Positions 7,894 to 15,438 of a DNA stretch of 32,021 bases are shown here, piece after piece. The DNA is from Corallococcus interemptor (GTDB lineage Bacteria > Myxococcota > Myxococcia > Myxococcales > Myxococcaceae): positions 1 through 32,021 of the forward strand of contig NZ_RAWM01000106.1 in NCBI RefSeq assembly GCF_003668875.1. The letters are read 5' to 3'. The notes under the pieces are model-generated. The model saw nothing but the letters and a program-made list of their open reading frames with translations. It was not told the DNA's origin and made no database searches. Position 1 is the first letter of the stretch. Each line of letters starts with the position of its first letter. Made by a program: the position numbers and the translations under genes.

Positions 7894-8967
7894 TCACGCC
7901 GGACGGACCTCCACGCTTCCGCCCGGCTCCACCTGGATGTGCACCGGCAGGAAGCGCCGCAGCACCTCCGCCTGGACCGTCAGCTCGCTGGTGACGCGAG
8001 CCGCGGTGAAGCGCGTGGTGCCCGGCGTCACCGCCCCCAGCCGCCCCGACGCCAGCAGCGCCGCCGGCAGCAGCAGCTGCTCCGCCAGGTGTTCGTCGAG
8101 CGCCCCACCCGTCTCCATGAAGCGGGTCAGTGCCTCCGCCGCCTCGCGACCCACCCCTTCGGCGTCCAGGCCTCGCTCGCCCAGCGACGTGAAGCCCGCC
8201 ACGGTGTGCTCGAACTGCGCCAGCACGAACGTCGCGGAGCCCTGGGAGCGCGTCACCGGCAGCGGCCGGTTGTCCGCCTCCGCGAGGATGCCCCGCTCGC
8301 GCAGCGCGGCCACCGCGGCGCGGGACTGACGCTCCGCCACCGCGAAGGGCAGCCCGCCCACGAAGGACATCACCCGCACCTCGCGCAGCACGCCCCGCGC
8401 GGGCAGCTCCACGAGCTCCGGCGGCTCCACCGGCGCGCCCACCTCCGCGGTGAACTCGCCCGCGCCCTCCGGCAGGAAGCCCGCGTGGGTGAGCGTCAGC
8501 TGCACCGGCAGCCCGTACGCGCGCGCCACCGGCAGCCACGCGCCCACGAGCGCATGGAAGCTGGGCCCGCCCCTCAGGTGCGTGGCGCCCCTCAGCGTGA
8601 GCCGCCCGCCGCCCGCGAGCGCCAGCGGATACACCAGGCACTGGAAGAGCCGGGGCGTGCTGCCGGACGCGCCGGCCTCCAGCAGGTAGTCGCCCGCGCG
8701 CACCGGGCCGGGGGTGAAGGCCATCTCGGTGCCGCCCACGGCGCCCTCGCTGGTGCCTCCGCATAGCGCCTCCGCGGCGCGCACATAGGCCAGGTGCTGG
8801 GGGCGCAGGCCCGCCGGCTCCGGGTGCTCGTGCAGGCCGGTGAGCTGGAAGGGACGGCCGGTGATGAGCGACAGGGACAGCGCCGAGCGAAGGACGTGAC
8901 CGCCCCCCTCCCCCAGACTCCCGTCGAGCAGCACCCGCCCGGCGTCGGGCCGGTCGTGACCGGTCAT
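7894..8967 (-). CDS. rtcA: RNA 3'-terminal phosphate cyclase
   Basis: A 357-residue protein of standard RtcA length that converts RNA 3'-phosphate ends to 2',3'-cyclic phosphates through a covalent His-AMP intermediate. The N-terminal signature LLDGSLGEGGGHVLRSALSLS (13-33) and GLRPQHLAYVRAA (53-65) are diagnostic. The adenylated histidine is expected to be His293 in DEHLAEQLLLP. HLRGGPSFHAL (129-139) is also typical. The start at ATG 8967 follows a GGAGGGACATG-type context. No RtcB ligase or RtcR regulator gene is visible nearby, so it stands outside the rtcBA operon known from enterobacteria. RNA repair or tRNA-fragment processing is the family role. The physiological RNA here is unknown. 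Confidence 0.93.
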   Translation of the reverse strand: MTGHDRPDAGRVLLDGSLGEGGGHVLRSALSLSLITGRPFQLTGLHEHPEPAGLRPQHLAYVRAAEALCGGTSEGAVGGTEMAFTPGPVRAGDYLLEAGASGSTPRLFQCLVYPLALAGGGRLTLRGATHLRGGPSFHALVGAWLPVARAYGLPVQLTLTHAGFLPEGAGEFTAEVGAPVEPPELVELPARGVLREVRVMSFVGGLPFAVAERQSRAAVAALRERGILAEADNRPLPVTRSQGSATFVLAQFEHTVAGFTSLGERGLDAEGVGREAAEALTRFMETGGALDEHLAEQLLLPAALLASGRLGAVTPGTTRFTAARVTSELTVQAEVLRRFLPVHIQVEPGGSVEVRPA

Positions 8968-9043
8968 GTCCCTCCCGTCATGGCGTGGCGTGGCTTGTCC
9001 TGGGCGCGCAGCCTAGCAGACCGCGCGCAAGGGCACGGGTGAA

Positions 9044-10978
9044 CTACTCGTCCAAACCCGGCAGGACGTTCACCTTCAACGCACTGGGCTGCGCCGCCGA
9101 GTGGTGCAGCCGGTGCATCGCGCGCACGAAGTCCGTGGGCTTCGCTTCGTAGATGCTGGGCACGAAGGTCTGCGGGTTGCGGTCGATGAACGGGAACCAG
9201 CTGGACTGCACCTGCACCATCAGCCGGTGGCCGCGCTGGAAGGTGTGGAACACGTCGTTGATGACGAAGCGCACCTTCGTGACTTCATTGGGCGTGAAGG
9301 GCTTGGGCTGCGAATAGCTGTCCCGGAAGCGGCCGCGGAACGGCTCGCCGCGCACCAGCGTCTGCTGCGAGCCCCGGTTGCGCTCACCGGCCTGCTCCTG
9401 CTCCTTCGTGAAGCCGGGCACCTTGCCGGGGTTCACGTCCACCAGCTTCACCACCCAGTCCGCGTCGCTGCCCGTCGTGGAGACCCACAGCTCCGCCTCC
9501 AGCGGGCCCGCGAGCGTGAGGTCCTTTTCCAGCGGCTCCGTCTGGTAGACGAGCACGTCCGGCCGGCGCGCGGCGAAGCGCTGATCCTCCGTCATGTACG
9601 TCCTGGACCAGCCGGGGCTGAGGTCCGTCGTGTACGGCACGGGCTTCGCGGGGTCGCTCACGTATTCGTCGAAGGACGGCGCCGCGGCCTTGGGGGCCTG
9701 GAAGCCCAGCGCGCCCTGGGGCTGGAAGAACAGGCGCGTCTCCTTCGTACCCTTGGGCGGCCATGCGTCCAGCTGGCGCCAGCGGTTGGCGCCGCCCTCG
9801 AAGACGAACGCCTCCGGCACGGCCGCGTCCGGGCCGCCCTTGAGGTGCTGCTTGAAGAAGGCCAGCACCAGGTCCTGGAACGCGGCGGCCGTGGGGAAGC
9901 CGAAGTCCGCGTCCCCCAGCGACGTGCCGTCCGAGCGCATCCAGCCGCCGTGCGGCCACGGCCCCATCACCAGCGTGTTGGCGATGCCGGGGTTCTGCTT
10001 CTCGATGGCGGCGTACGTGCGCAGCGGGCCGTAGAGGTCTTCCGTGTCGTACCAGCCGCCCACCACCATCACCGCGGCCTTGATGTTCTTCAGGTGCGGC
10101 AACAGGTTCCGCGCCTGCCAGAAGGCGTCGTAGTTGGGGTGCGCGACGATGTCCTTCCAGAACGCGATGTCGCCCTTGAAGTGCTTCGCGTCCGCGTTGG
10201 CCACCGGGCCCAGGTCCAGGAAGAACTGGTAGGCGTCCGGGGTGCCGAAGTCGTAGGGCTTCCACTCCACGTCGTCCGTGGGCGCGGGGCGCGGCTTGCC
10301 GAAGGTGGAGAAGAAGCTGAAGGCCAGCTGCAGGTTCAGGGCGCCATGCCGGTGCATGTCGTCCCAGAACCAGTCCGCGATGGGCGCCTGCGGCGACACG
10401 GCCTTGAGCGCGGGGTGCGAGTCGATGGCGCCCGCGGACGAGTAGTAGCCCGGATAGGACACGCCCCACATGCCCACCTTGCCGTTGTTGTGGGGCACGC
10501 GCTTCACCAGCCAGTCGATGGTGTCGTACGTGTCGCTGCTCTCATCCACGTCCTTGCCGCGCTTGTTGCCCTGGTGCGGGCGGACGTTGACGAACTCGCC
10601 TTCGGACAGGTAGCGGCCGCGCACGTCCTGGAAGGCGAAGATGAAGCCCTCCTTCTCGAAGCTGGGCAGGGCCAGGGTCTTGGGATAGCGGCCGGCACCA
10701 TACGGGCCCACCGAGTACGGCGTGCGCGTCAGCAGCACGGGGTAGCGCTTCTGGGGGCCTGCGTCGTTGGGCACGTAGAACGTCGTGAAGAGCTTCACGC
10801 CGTCGCGCATGGGGATGCGCACCTCGTACTTCGTGAAGTGCGAGCGGACGTACGCGGCGCGTTCATCCTCCGGGCTCGCGGGCGGCTTGGGCGGCGCGGC
10901 GGGGGCCTGCGCGAGGGCGCTGCCGGACAGGGAGAACAGCGCGAGCGCGGCCACGAGGCCATGGCGGTGGAAGGTCAT
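9044..10978 (-). CDS. Secreted CocE/NonD family acyl hydrolase (peptidase S15-like)
   Basis: 644 residues starting at ATG 10978, which has a strong GGAGGGGAGC ribosome site. The open frame continues upstream without biological signals. The signal peptide LVAALALFSLSGSALAQ is probably cleaved after ALA (residue 23). The alpha/beta-hydrolase core carries the nucleophile in GMWGVSYPGYYS (Ser174), the acid in GGWYDTEDLYGPLRTY (Asp311) and the base in VMGPWPHGGW (His343), as in cocaine-esterase-type enzymes. The C-terminal jelly-roll domain (about 425-644) ends near FPFIDRNPQ. Members hydrolyse esters, glutaryl-7-ACA or X-Pro peptides, and this sequence does not fix the substrate. It is divergent from the ADYC gene across a region with three palindromes, which could control both. 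Confidence 0.92.
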   Translation of the reverse strand: MTFHRHGLVAALALFSLSGSALAQAPAAPPKPPASPEDERAAYVRSHFTKYEVRIPMRDGVKLFTTFYVPNDAGPQKRYPVLLTRTPYSVGPYGAGRYPKTLALPSFEKEGFIFAFQDVRGRYLSEGEFVNVRPHQGNKRGKDVDESSDTYDTIDWLVKRVPHNNGKVGMWGVSYPGYYSSAGAIDSHPALKAVSPQAPIADWFWDDMHRHGALNLQLAFSFFSTFGKPRPAPTDDVEWKPYDFGTPDAYQFFLDLGPVANADAKHFKGDIAFWKDIVAHPNYDAFWQARNLLPHLKNIKAAVMVVGGWYDTEDLYGPLRTYAAIEKQNPGIANTLVMGPWPHGGWMRSDGTSLGDADFGFPTAAAFQDLVLAFFKQHLKGGPDAAVPEAFVFEGGANRWRQLDAWPPKGTKETRLFFQPQGALGFQAPKAAAPSFDEYVSDPAKPVPYTTDLSPGWSRTYMTEDQRFAARRPDVLVYQTEPLEKDLTLAGPLEAELWVSTTGSDADWVVKLVDVNPGKVPGFTKEQEQAGERNRGSQQTLVRGEPFRGRFRDSYSQPKPFTPNEVTKVRFVINDVFHTFQRGHRLMVQVQSSWFPFIDRNPQTFVPSIYEAKPTDFVRAMHRLHHSAAQPSALKVNVLPGLDE

Positions 10979-11092
10979 GCTCCCCTCCTCCTTGCGGAAA
11001 AAATGCGGGGGAAATTCGGAAGGAAATGCATCTTGGGCGATGGCGCGGGGGCAAGGAAGCTGGAACGCCCGCCGCATCGCGCCGCGCTCGGA

Positions 11093-11162
11093 GCGTGCAA
11101 GGTTTGCACGCGCTCCTCGCGTGCGTGGCACGGCAACCGTTGCAGGCACGGCAAGGCTTGCA
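11093..11162. promoter_or_regulatory. Cluster of three GCAA-N3-TTGC palindromes (candidate operator array)
   Basis: The 299-base divergent region 10979-11277 holds three copies of the dyad GCAA-N3-TTGC at 11097-11107, 11133-11143 and 11151-11161. The first extends to eight-base arms, GCGTGCAA-GGT-TTGCACGC, at 11093-11111. The second and third lie in two abutting 18-base direct repeats (11127-11144 and 11145-11162) that agree at 15 of 18 positions (GGCACGGCAA-N3-TTGCA). Starts are 36 and 18 bases apart. Such regularly spaced dyads between divergent genes are typical repressor or activator sites. No regulator gene for them is adjacent. The rest of the intergenic region shows no obvious consensus promoter. 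Confidence 0.55.
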
Positions 11163-11277
11163 CGCCTCGCACAAAACAGACGTCCGCTGTGAATTTCACG
11201 CGCCCCGCCCGTTCCTTGGACATGGGGGACGCGATGGCGCGCCCCACGGATTCGCAAGGCCAGTGGGAGATGGACAG

Positions 11278-12861
11278 ATGAAGGCGAACAGCAAGACGGT
11301 GACGCGGTGGTGCCTGGCGGTGGGGATGCTGACGGCCCTGGGCGCGGAGGCGGATCCGCCTCCCATCAACAGCGCGCAGGGCACGCAGCTGCACGGCTCC
11401 GAGCGCTTCGAGACGGTGAACATCCCGCTGGACTCCTTCGAGCCCGCCTCTTCTCCCGCGGGGTTCACGTGCACGAAGAGCGCGTTGATGATGGGTGGGC
11501 GGCTGGTGGGCATCCAGTCCTGCTCGGGCGCCAATCCTCCGGTGTGGTTCATGGAGGGCGCGGACCTGGTGGGCGCGACCTTCCGCGCGCCCTTCGAGGG
11601 GCGCTCCGTGAAGCTCACCATCGAGGAGGCCCGCTGCCACGAGAGCATCACGGGGCCCGCGGTCGCGTGCACGACGCAGAACCTGGCGGACGGCAAGGCG
11701 TTCTGGGAGTACCGCGTGACGGCGGCCACGGAGGACGCCCTGTCCCAGCCGCTGTGTCCCACGGGCAGCGGCTTCGCGCTCGCGGCGCCGCATGCCTGGT
11801 CCGCGGGTGGCGAGCTGCTCCCGAACCGCGAGCACTTCACCTTCGCCTGCGCGGCGAAGAACGAGGGCACCGCGAACCTGCCGTTCTTCGTGGGCGGCGG
11901 CGTCGTCGCGAAGTGCATCGACTGGGGCTATCCGCCCTGGGCCACGACGTTCCCGCAGGACGTGGCGATGGACTACCACCAGCTGTGCACGCGCATGGCC
12001 ACGGCGGACTACTGCGGCGAGGGCCGCAGCAACACGCTGGACGGGACGCCCCTGAAGTTCATGGGGCCCAAGGACGCCGTCCTGCTGAACGCGGGGGGCC
12101 TGCCGCCCACGCTGGAGGGCTACTCCCTGGAGGCCGTGTGGAAGGTGGATGACTGCGGTGATGTGCGGCCGCTGTGCCTGGGCAAGAAGCGCTGGGACAC
12201 GCTGCCCCTGGAGGCCACGTGCGTGAACCGCAAGCTCCTGCTGGCCCCGCGTGCGACGCGGCCGTGCGAGTGGATGAACCTGTCCAGCCAGGCGACCTCG
12301 ACGCTGCTCGTGTCCTACTCGCTCTTCATCGACCAGTCGCTGGTGACGTTCAAGGACGCCAACAACAACTACCTGACGACCACCGCGGTGACGGTGGATA
12401 CGCAGACCCTCGAAGGTGGCAAGGACGTGACGGGGATCCACCTGGACCTGGACGCGAACGGGGTGGCGGACGCGACGCCGTTCACCGCGCAGCGCAAGGA
12501 GGGGCCCATCCTCTCCCCGAAGCTGCCCGCCAACATCCGTGCGCGCATGAGCAACTTCATCAAGCCGCTGTACCGGTGCGTGGACGGCAACGGGCGCTAC
12601 CTGCTCACGGACAGGTCGACGTGTGACGGCGTGGCCGGCTTCTTCCTCAAGGTCATCAACGGCGACAAGGGCATCGAGGGCTTCGTGTACAGCTCCGTGG
12701 ACGTCACCAGCACGGGCCAGCGCCGGCCGCTGAAGCTGTGGCGGTCCAAGCTGACGGTGGGCGTCTACGCGACGTCCACGCAGGCCCCGCCCGGGTTCAT
12801 CTTCGTCCGGGACCTGGGCTACCTGCCCGCGGTGGGGCAGCTGCCGGGGCGCGACCTGTAG
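11278..12861 (+). CDS. ADYC domain-containing secreted protein
   Basis: 527 residues from ATG 11278, preceded by GGGAGA. The N-terminus (VTRWCLAVGMLTALGAEA, about 8-25) is a signal peptide. Many cysteines in pairs (for example Cys65/82, 120/131, 160/191) suggest a disulfide-bonded extracytoplasmic protein. The segment HQLCTRMATADYCGEGRS (234-251) carries the ADYC motif (243-246) that names a domain I know from deltaproteobacterial secreted proteins. GTPLKF follows it, as is usual. The part after about 300 includes CGDVRPLCLGKKRWD and YRCVDGNGRYLLTDRSTCDG (442-461), perhaps a repeat of the same fold. Function of the domain is unknown. The stop abuts the stop of the convergent kinase gene with no base between. 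Confidence 0.85.
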   Translation: MKANSKTVTRWCLAVGMLTALGAEADPPPINSAQGTQLHGSERFETVNIPLDSFEPASSPAGFTCTKSALMMGGRLVGIQSCSGANPPVWFMEGADLVGATFRAPFEGRSVKLTIEEARCHESITGPAVACTTQNLADGKAFWEYRVTAATEDALSQPLCPTGSGFALAAPHAWSAGGELLPNREHFTFACAAKNEGTANLPFFVGGGVVAKCIDWGYPPWATTFPQDVAMDYHQLCTRMATADYCGEGRSNTLDGTPLKFMGPKDAVLLNAGGLPPTLEGYSLEAVWKVDDCGDVRPLCLGKKRWDTLPLEATCVNRKLLLAPRATRPCEWMNLSSQATSTLLVSYSLFIDQSLVTFKDANNNYLTTTAVTVDTQTLEGGKDVTGIHLDLDANGVADATPFTAQRKEGPILSPKLPANIRARMSNFIKPLYRCVDGNGRYLLTDRSTCDGVAGFFLKVINGDKGIEGFVYSSVDVTSTGQRRPLKLWRSKLTVGVYATSTQAPPGFIFVRDLGYLPAVGQLPGRDL

Positions 12862-15438
12862 TCAGGGCACGGACGCGCACACGCGCATCCCGATGAAGGG
12901 GAAGCGTGTGCGCGGCTCGCCGTCGCCGTGGTTGTAGGCGCGGGCGGTGAGCGCGTCCTGGTAGAAGGACCCGCCTCCGTACGCGGGCTTGCCGCTCGTG
13001 GCCGTGGCCAGCCACTCCCAGACGTTGCCGGACAGGTCCGCCACGCCGAAGGGGCTGTCGGACGCGGGATGCGAGCCCACCGCGTCCGGCCCGAAGGCGC
13101 GCGACTTGCGGCCGTAGGTCGCATCGAAGTTGGCGTCATCCGGCGCGAGCACCGGGCCGTGCGGATAATCGCGGCCGTCCGCTCCACGGGCGGCGCGTTC
13201 CCATTCGCGTTCGGTGCACAGGCGCGCGCGAGGCACGCGGCCGGTGGCATCCAGCCAGGCGACGTGCGCGCGAGCGTCCTCCCAGGAGATGCCGGACACG
13301 GGGAAGCGGCGCCAGTCCTGCTCCGCGCGCAGGGTCCGGTCCTGGTAGCGCAGCGGCTCCCCTTCCCTCGCCTGGTACGCCACGCCTTCGTGCTCCAGGT
13401 GGAAGGTCCAGGTGCCGTCCCGGGCCGGCCGCAGCTCGATGGTGCCGAAGTAGTTGGTGCCTCGGGGCCTGCGCGCGTTGCGCTCGGAGGCGGGCAGTTC
13501 TCGCAGCCAGGTCAGCCAGTCCGCGTACGTGACTTCGTGTCTGGCGATGAAGAAGGCGCCGGTGGTGAGCCGGTGCATCGGGCGGGTGCGGATGACGGTG
13601 CGGCGGATGCTCTCGTCGTCGCCGCTGCCGTAGAGGAAGCGGCCCGGGGGCACGTAGACGAAGCCTTCCGGGACGTGCTCGGGGATGGTGACCTTCGCCT
13701 GGAAGGTCTCTCCGCGCGTGAGCATCACCGGGTAGCGGACGGGCGGCCGGCCCGGGAGCGAGAACGTCAGGCGGTGCGAGCCGGGATCCAGCGTGAGGCC
13801 GGAGGTCATGGGCGTCGTGTCGAAGGGCCTGGGTTCGGACCAGCGCGGCGGGCCGCTGGGTTGGGGCTCGAAGGTCTCGACCTGGATGGCGGCGCCCGGC
13901 GGTTCGCTGTCCAGCTCCATGCGGATGGGAGTGGTCAGCTTCCGGCTCGTGGTGGCGCTGACATCCAGTTCATCGAGGTGCTGGGTCAGGGCCTTCTGTG
14001 CATTGGCGTCGCGGTCGCGCTCCGCGATGAGGATGCGCTGGAGGAGGACGTCGGCGACGCGTTGGTCCAGGGCCTTGTTCGCGCCCCGGCCCACGCGCTT
14101 CTGCGCGGCTTCGAGCAGGTCGCTGGCGTCCCGGAACTGGCGGGCCTGCTTCGCGCCCAGGTCCAGGGCCTGGGCCCACAGGGGCTCCGCTTCGGCGGAG
14201 CGGTCGGTGTCGAACCGGGTGAAGGCCTCCGCGCGCAGGGCTTCGATGCGGTCATCGAGGGCGCGCGCGTCGTTGATGAGGGTCGCGGCGGCGGCCATGG
14301 CTTGCTCCGCGTCGATGCGCCGGGCGCGTTCGTTCCACCCGTTGCCTCCCAGGAGGATGGCCACCGCGAGCCCCGGGAGCGCGAGCACCCGGGTGACTCG
14401 GAGCCACCGGGGGCGCGGAGGCGTGATGGCCTGGCGTGAGGTGATGGACTCCAGCGCTTCGCGCAGCGCGTCCGCGGATTCGAAGCGCGCGAACGGATCA
14501 TGCGCGAGACAGCGCGCGAGGATGGCCGCGAAGGTGGCATCGACACCGGGCACGGCGGCGTCCAGCGGTTCGAAGGTCCGGGGCCGGAGTGGCGCCTCCG
14601 CGAGCGGCCCGGGCGTGGGGCCTCCGCACAGTTCGTAGAGGAGCACGCCCAGGGAGAAGAGATCGCTGCGGACCGTGGCCGGTTCACCCCGCCAGACTTC
14701 AGGGGCCATGTAGAGCGGCGTCCCGATGCGGCCCGTGGCCAGCAGGTCCGGGGGACCGAGGAGCCGTTCCGGAGGAAGTGGAGTGGACGTCGCGGTCCGC
14801 TGCGCGATGGCTGCCTCGGAGCGATCCGTGCTCGTGGGAGGCCTCGGCACGTCGATGGTCGCCGTGCGTCGCGGATCCACCGTTGCATCACCCACCACGG
14901 GCACGGCACGCGGTGCTTCGGGTACGGGGACGACGGGCGCCGTCGCCATGTCGAGCAGCTTCGCCACGCCGAAGTCGAGCAGCTTCACCTGCCCGTCCTC
15001 CGTCAGCAGCGCGTTCGCGGGCTTCAGGTCGCGGTGCAGCACGCCCTGGCGGTGCGCCGCCGCGAGCCCCTTCGCCAGCCCGATGCCAACCTCCAGCACG
15101 CGCGTCCACGGCACCGGCCGGGCCAGCTTGTCCAGGCTGTCGCCTCGCAGGAACTCGGAGACGAGATATGGCCGGTCCTTCACCTCACCCACGCGGTGGA
15201 TGCCCACCACGTTCGGGTGCTGCACCCGGGCAATCGCGCGTGCCTCCGTGCGGAAGCGCTCGCGCTGCACCTCATCCGGCGCGACGCCGGCGATGAACTT
15301 CACCGCCACCAGCCGGTCCAGCACCGTGTCGTGCGCCAGGTACACCTCGCCCATCGCGCCGCGCCCCAGCGGCTGCACCAGGCGGTACTCCCCGAACGTC
15401 GCGGGCGGCTGCCACGTTGGAAGCGGCTCGTTCCTCAT
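12862..15438 (-). CDS. Ser/Thr protein kinase fused to a formylglycine-generating-enzyme-like domain
   Basis: 858 residues. The kinase has GRGAMGEVYLAHD (25-37), catalytic Lys47, HRDLKPANAL (135-144) with Asp137, DFG (155-157) and GTPLYMAPE (239-247), so it should be active. The span from DFG to APE is about 90 residues, roughly 55-60 more than in PknB-like kinases, and the extra part is rich in Thr, Pro and Val. One transmembrane helix (VLALPGLAVAILLGGNGW, 351-368) is followed by an extracytoplasmic helical region, a PEGA-like beta segment (about 505-590) and a SUMF1/FGE-like domain (about 595-858). The latter contains WEDARAHVAWLDATGR, LCTEREWERAARG, DLSGNVWEW and YGGGSF. Such domains often bind ligands rather than modify sulfatases. 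Its start overlaps the upstream activator stop (ATGA), so translation is coupled. Confidence 0.93.
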   Translation of the reverse strand: MRNEPLPTWQPPATFGEYRLVQPLGRGAMGEVYLAHDTVLDRLVAVKFIAGVAPDEVQRERFRTEARAIARVQHPNVVGIHRVGEVKDRPYLVSEFLRGDSLDKLARPVPWTRVLEVGIGLAKGLAAAHRQGVLHRDLKPANALLTEDGQVKLLDFGVAKLLDMATAPVVPVPEAPRAVPVVGDATVDPRRTATIDVPRPPTSTDRSEAAIAQRTATSTPLPPERLLGPPDLLATGRIGTPLYMAPEVWRGEPATVRSDLFSLGVLLYELCGGPTPGPLAEAPLRPRTFEPLDAAVPGVDATFAAILARCLAHDPFARFESADALREALESITSRQAITPPRPRWLRVTRVLALPGLAVAILLGGNGWNERARRIDAEQAMAAAATLINDARALDDRIEALRAEAFTRFDTDRSAEAEPLWAQALDLGAKQARQFRDASDLLEAAQKRVGRGANKALDQRVADVLLQRILIAERDRDANAQKALTQHLDELDVSATTSRKLTTPIRMELDSEPPGAAIQVETFEPQPSGPPRWSEPRPFDTTPMTSGLTLDPGSHRLTFSLPGRPPVRYPVMLTRGETFQAKVTIPEHVPEGFVYVPPGRFLYGSGDDESIRRTVIRTRPMHRLTTGAFFIARHEVTYADWLTWLRELPASERNARRPRGTNYFGTIELRPARDGTWTFHLEHEGVAYQAREGEPLRYQDRTLRAEQDWRRFPVSGISWEDARAHVAWLDATGRVPRARLCTEREWERAARGADGRDYPHGPVLAPDDANFDATYGRKSRAFGPDAVGSHPASDSPFGVADLSGNVWEWLATATSGKPAYGGGSFYQDALTARAYNHGDGEPRTRFPFIGMRVCASVP

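Noticed and set aside
11126-11143. TGGCAC followed by TTGC as a sigma-54 promoter
   Set aside because: There are eight bases between TGGCAC and TTGC, where the -24/-12 consensus needs about five. The match arises from the palindrome repeats.
9101-11281. Long plus-strand open frame of over 700 codons opposite the CocE-like gene
   Set aside because: It is the mirror of a real gene with clear motifs and codon bias. Its translation is Arg/His/Val-rich without domains and has no ribosome site.
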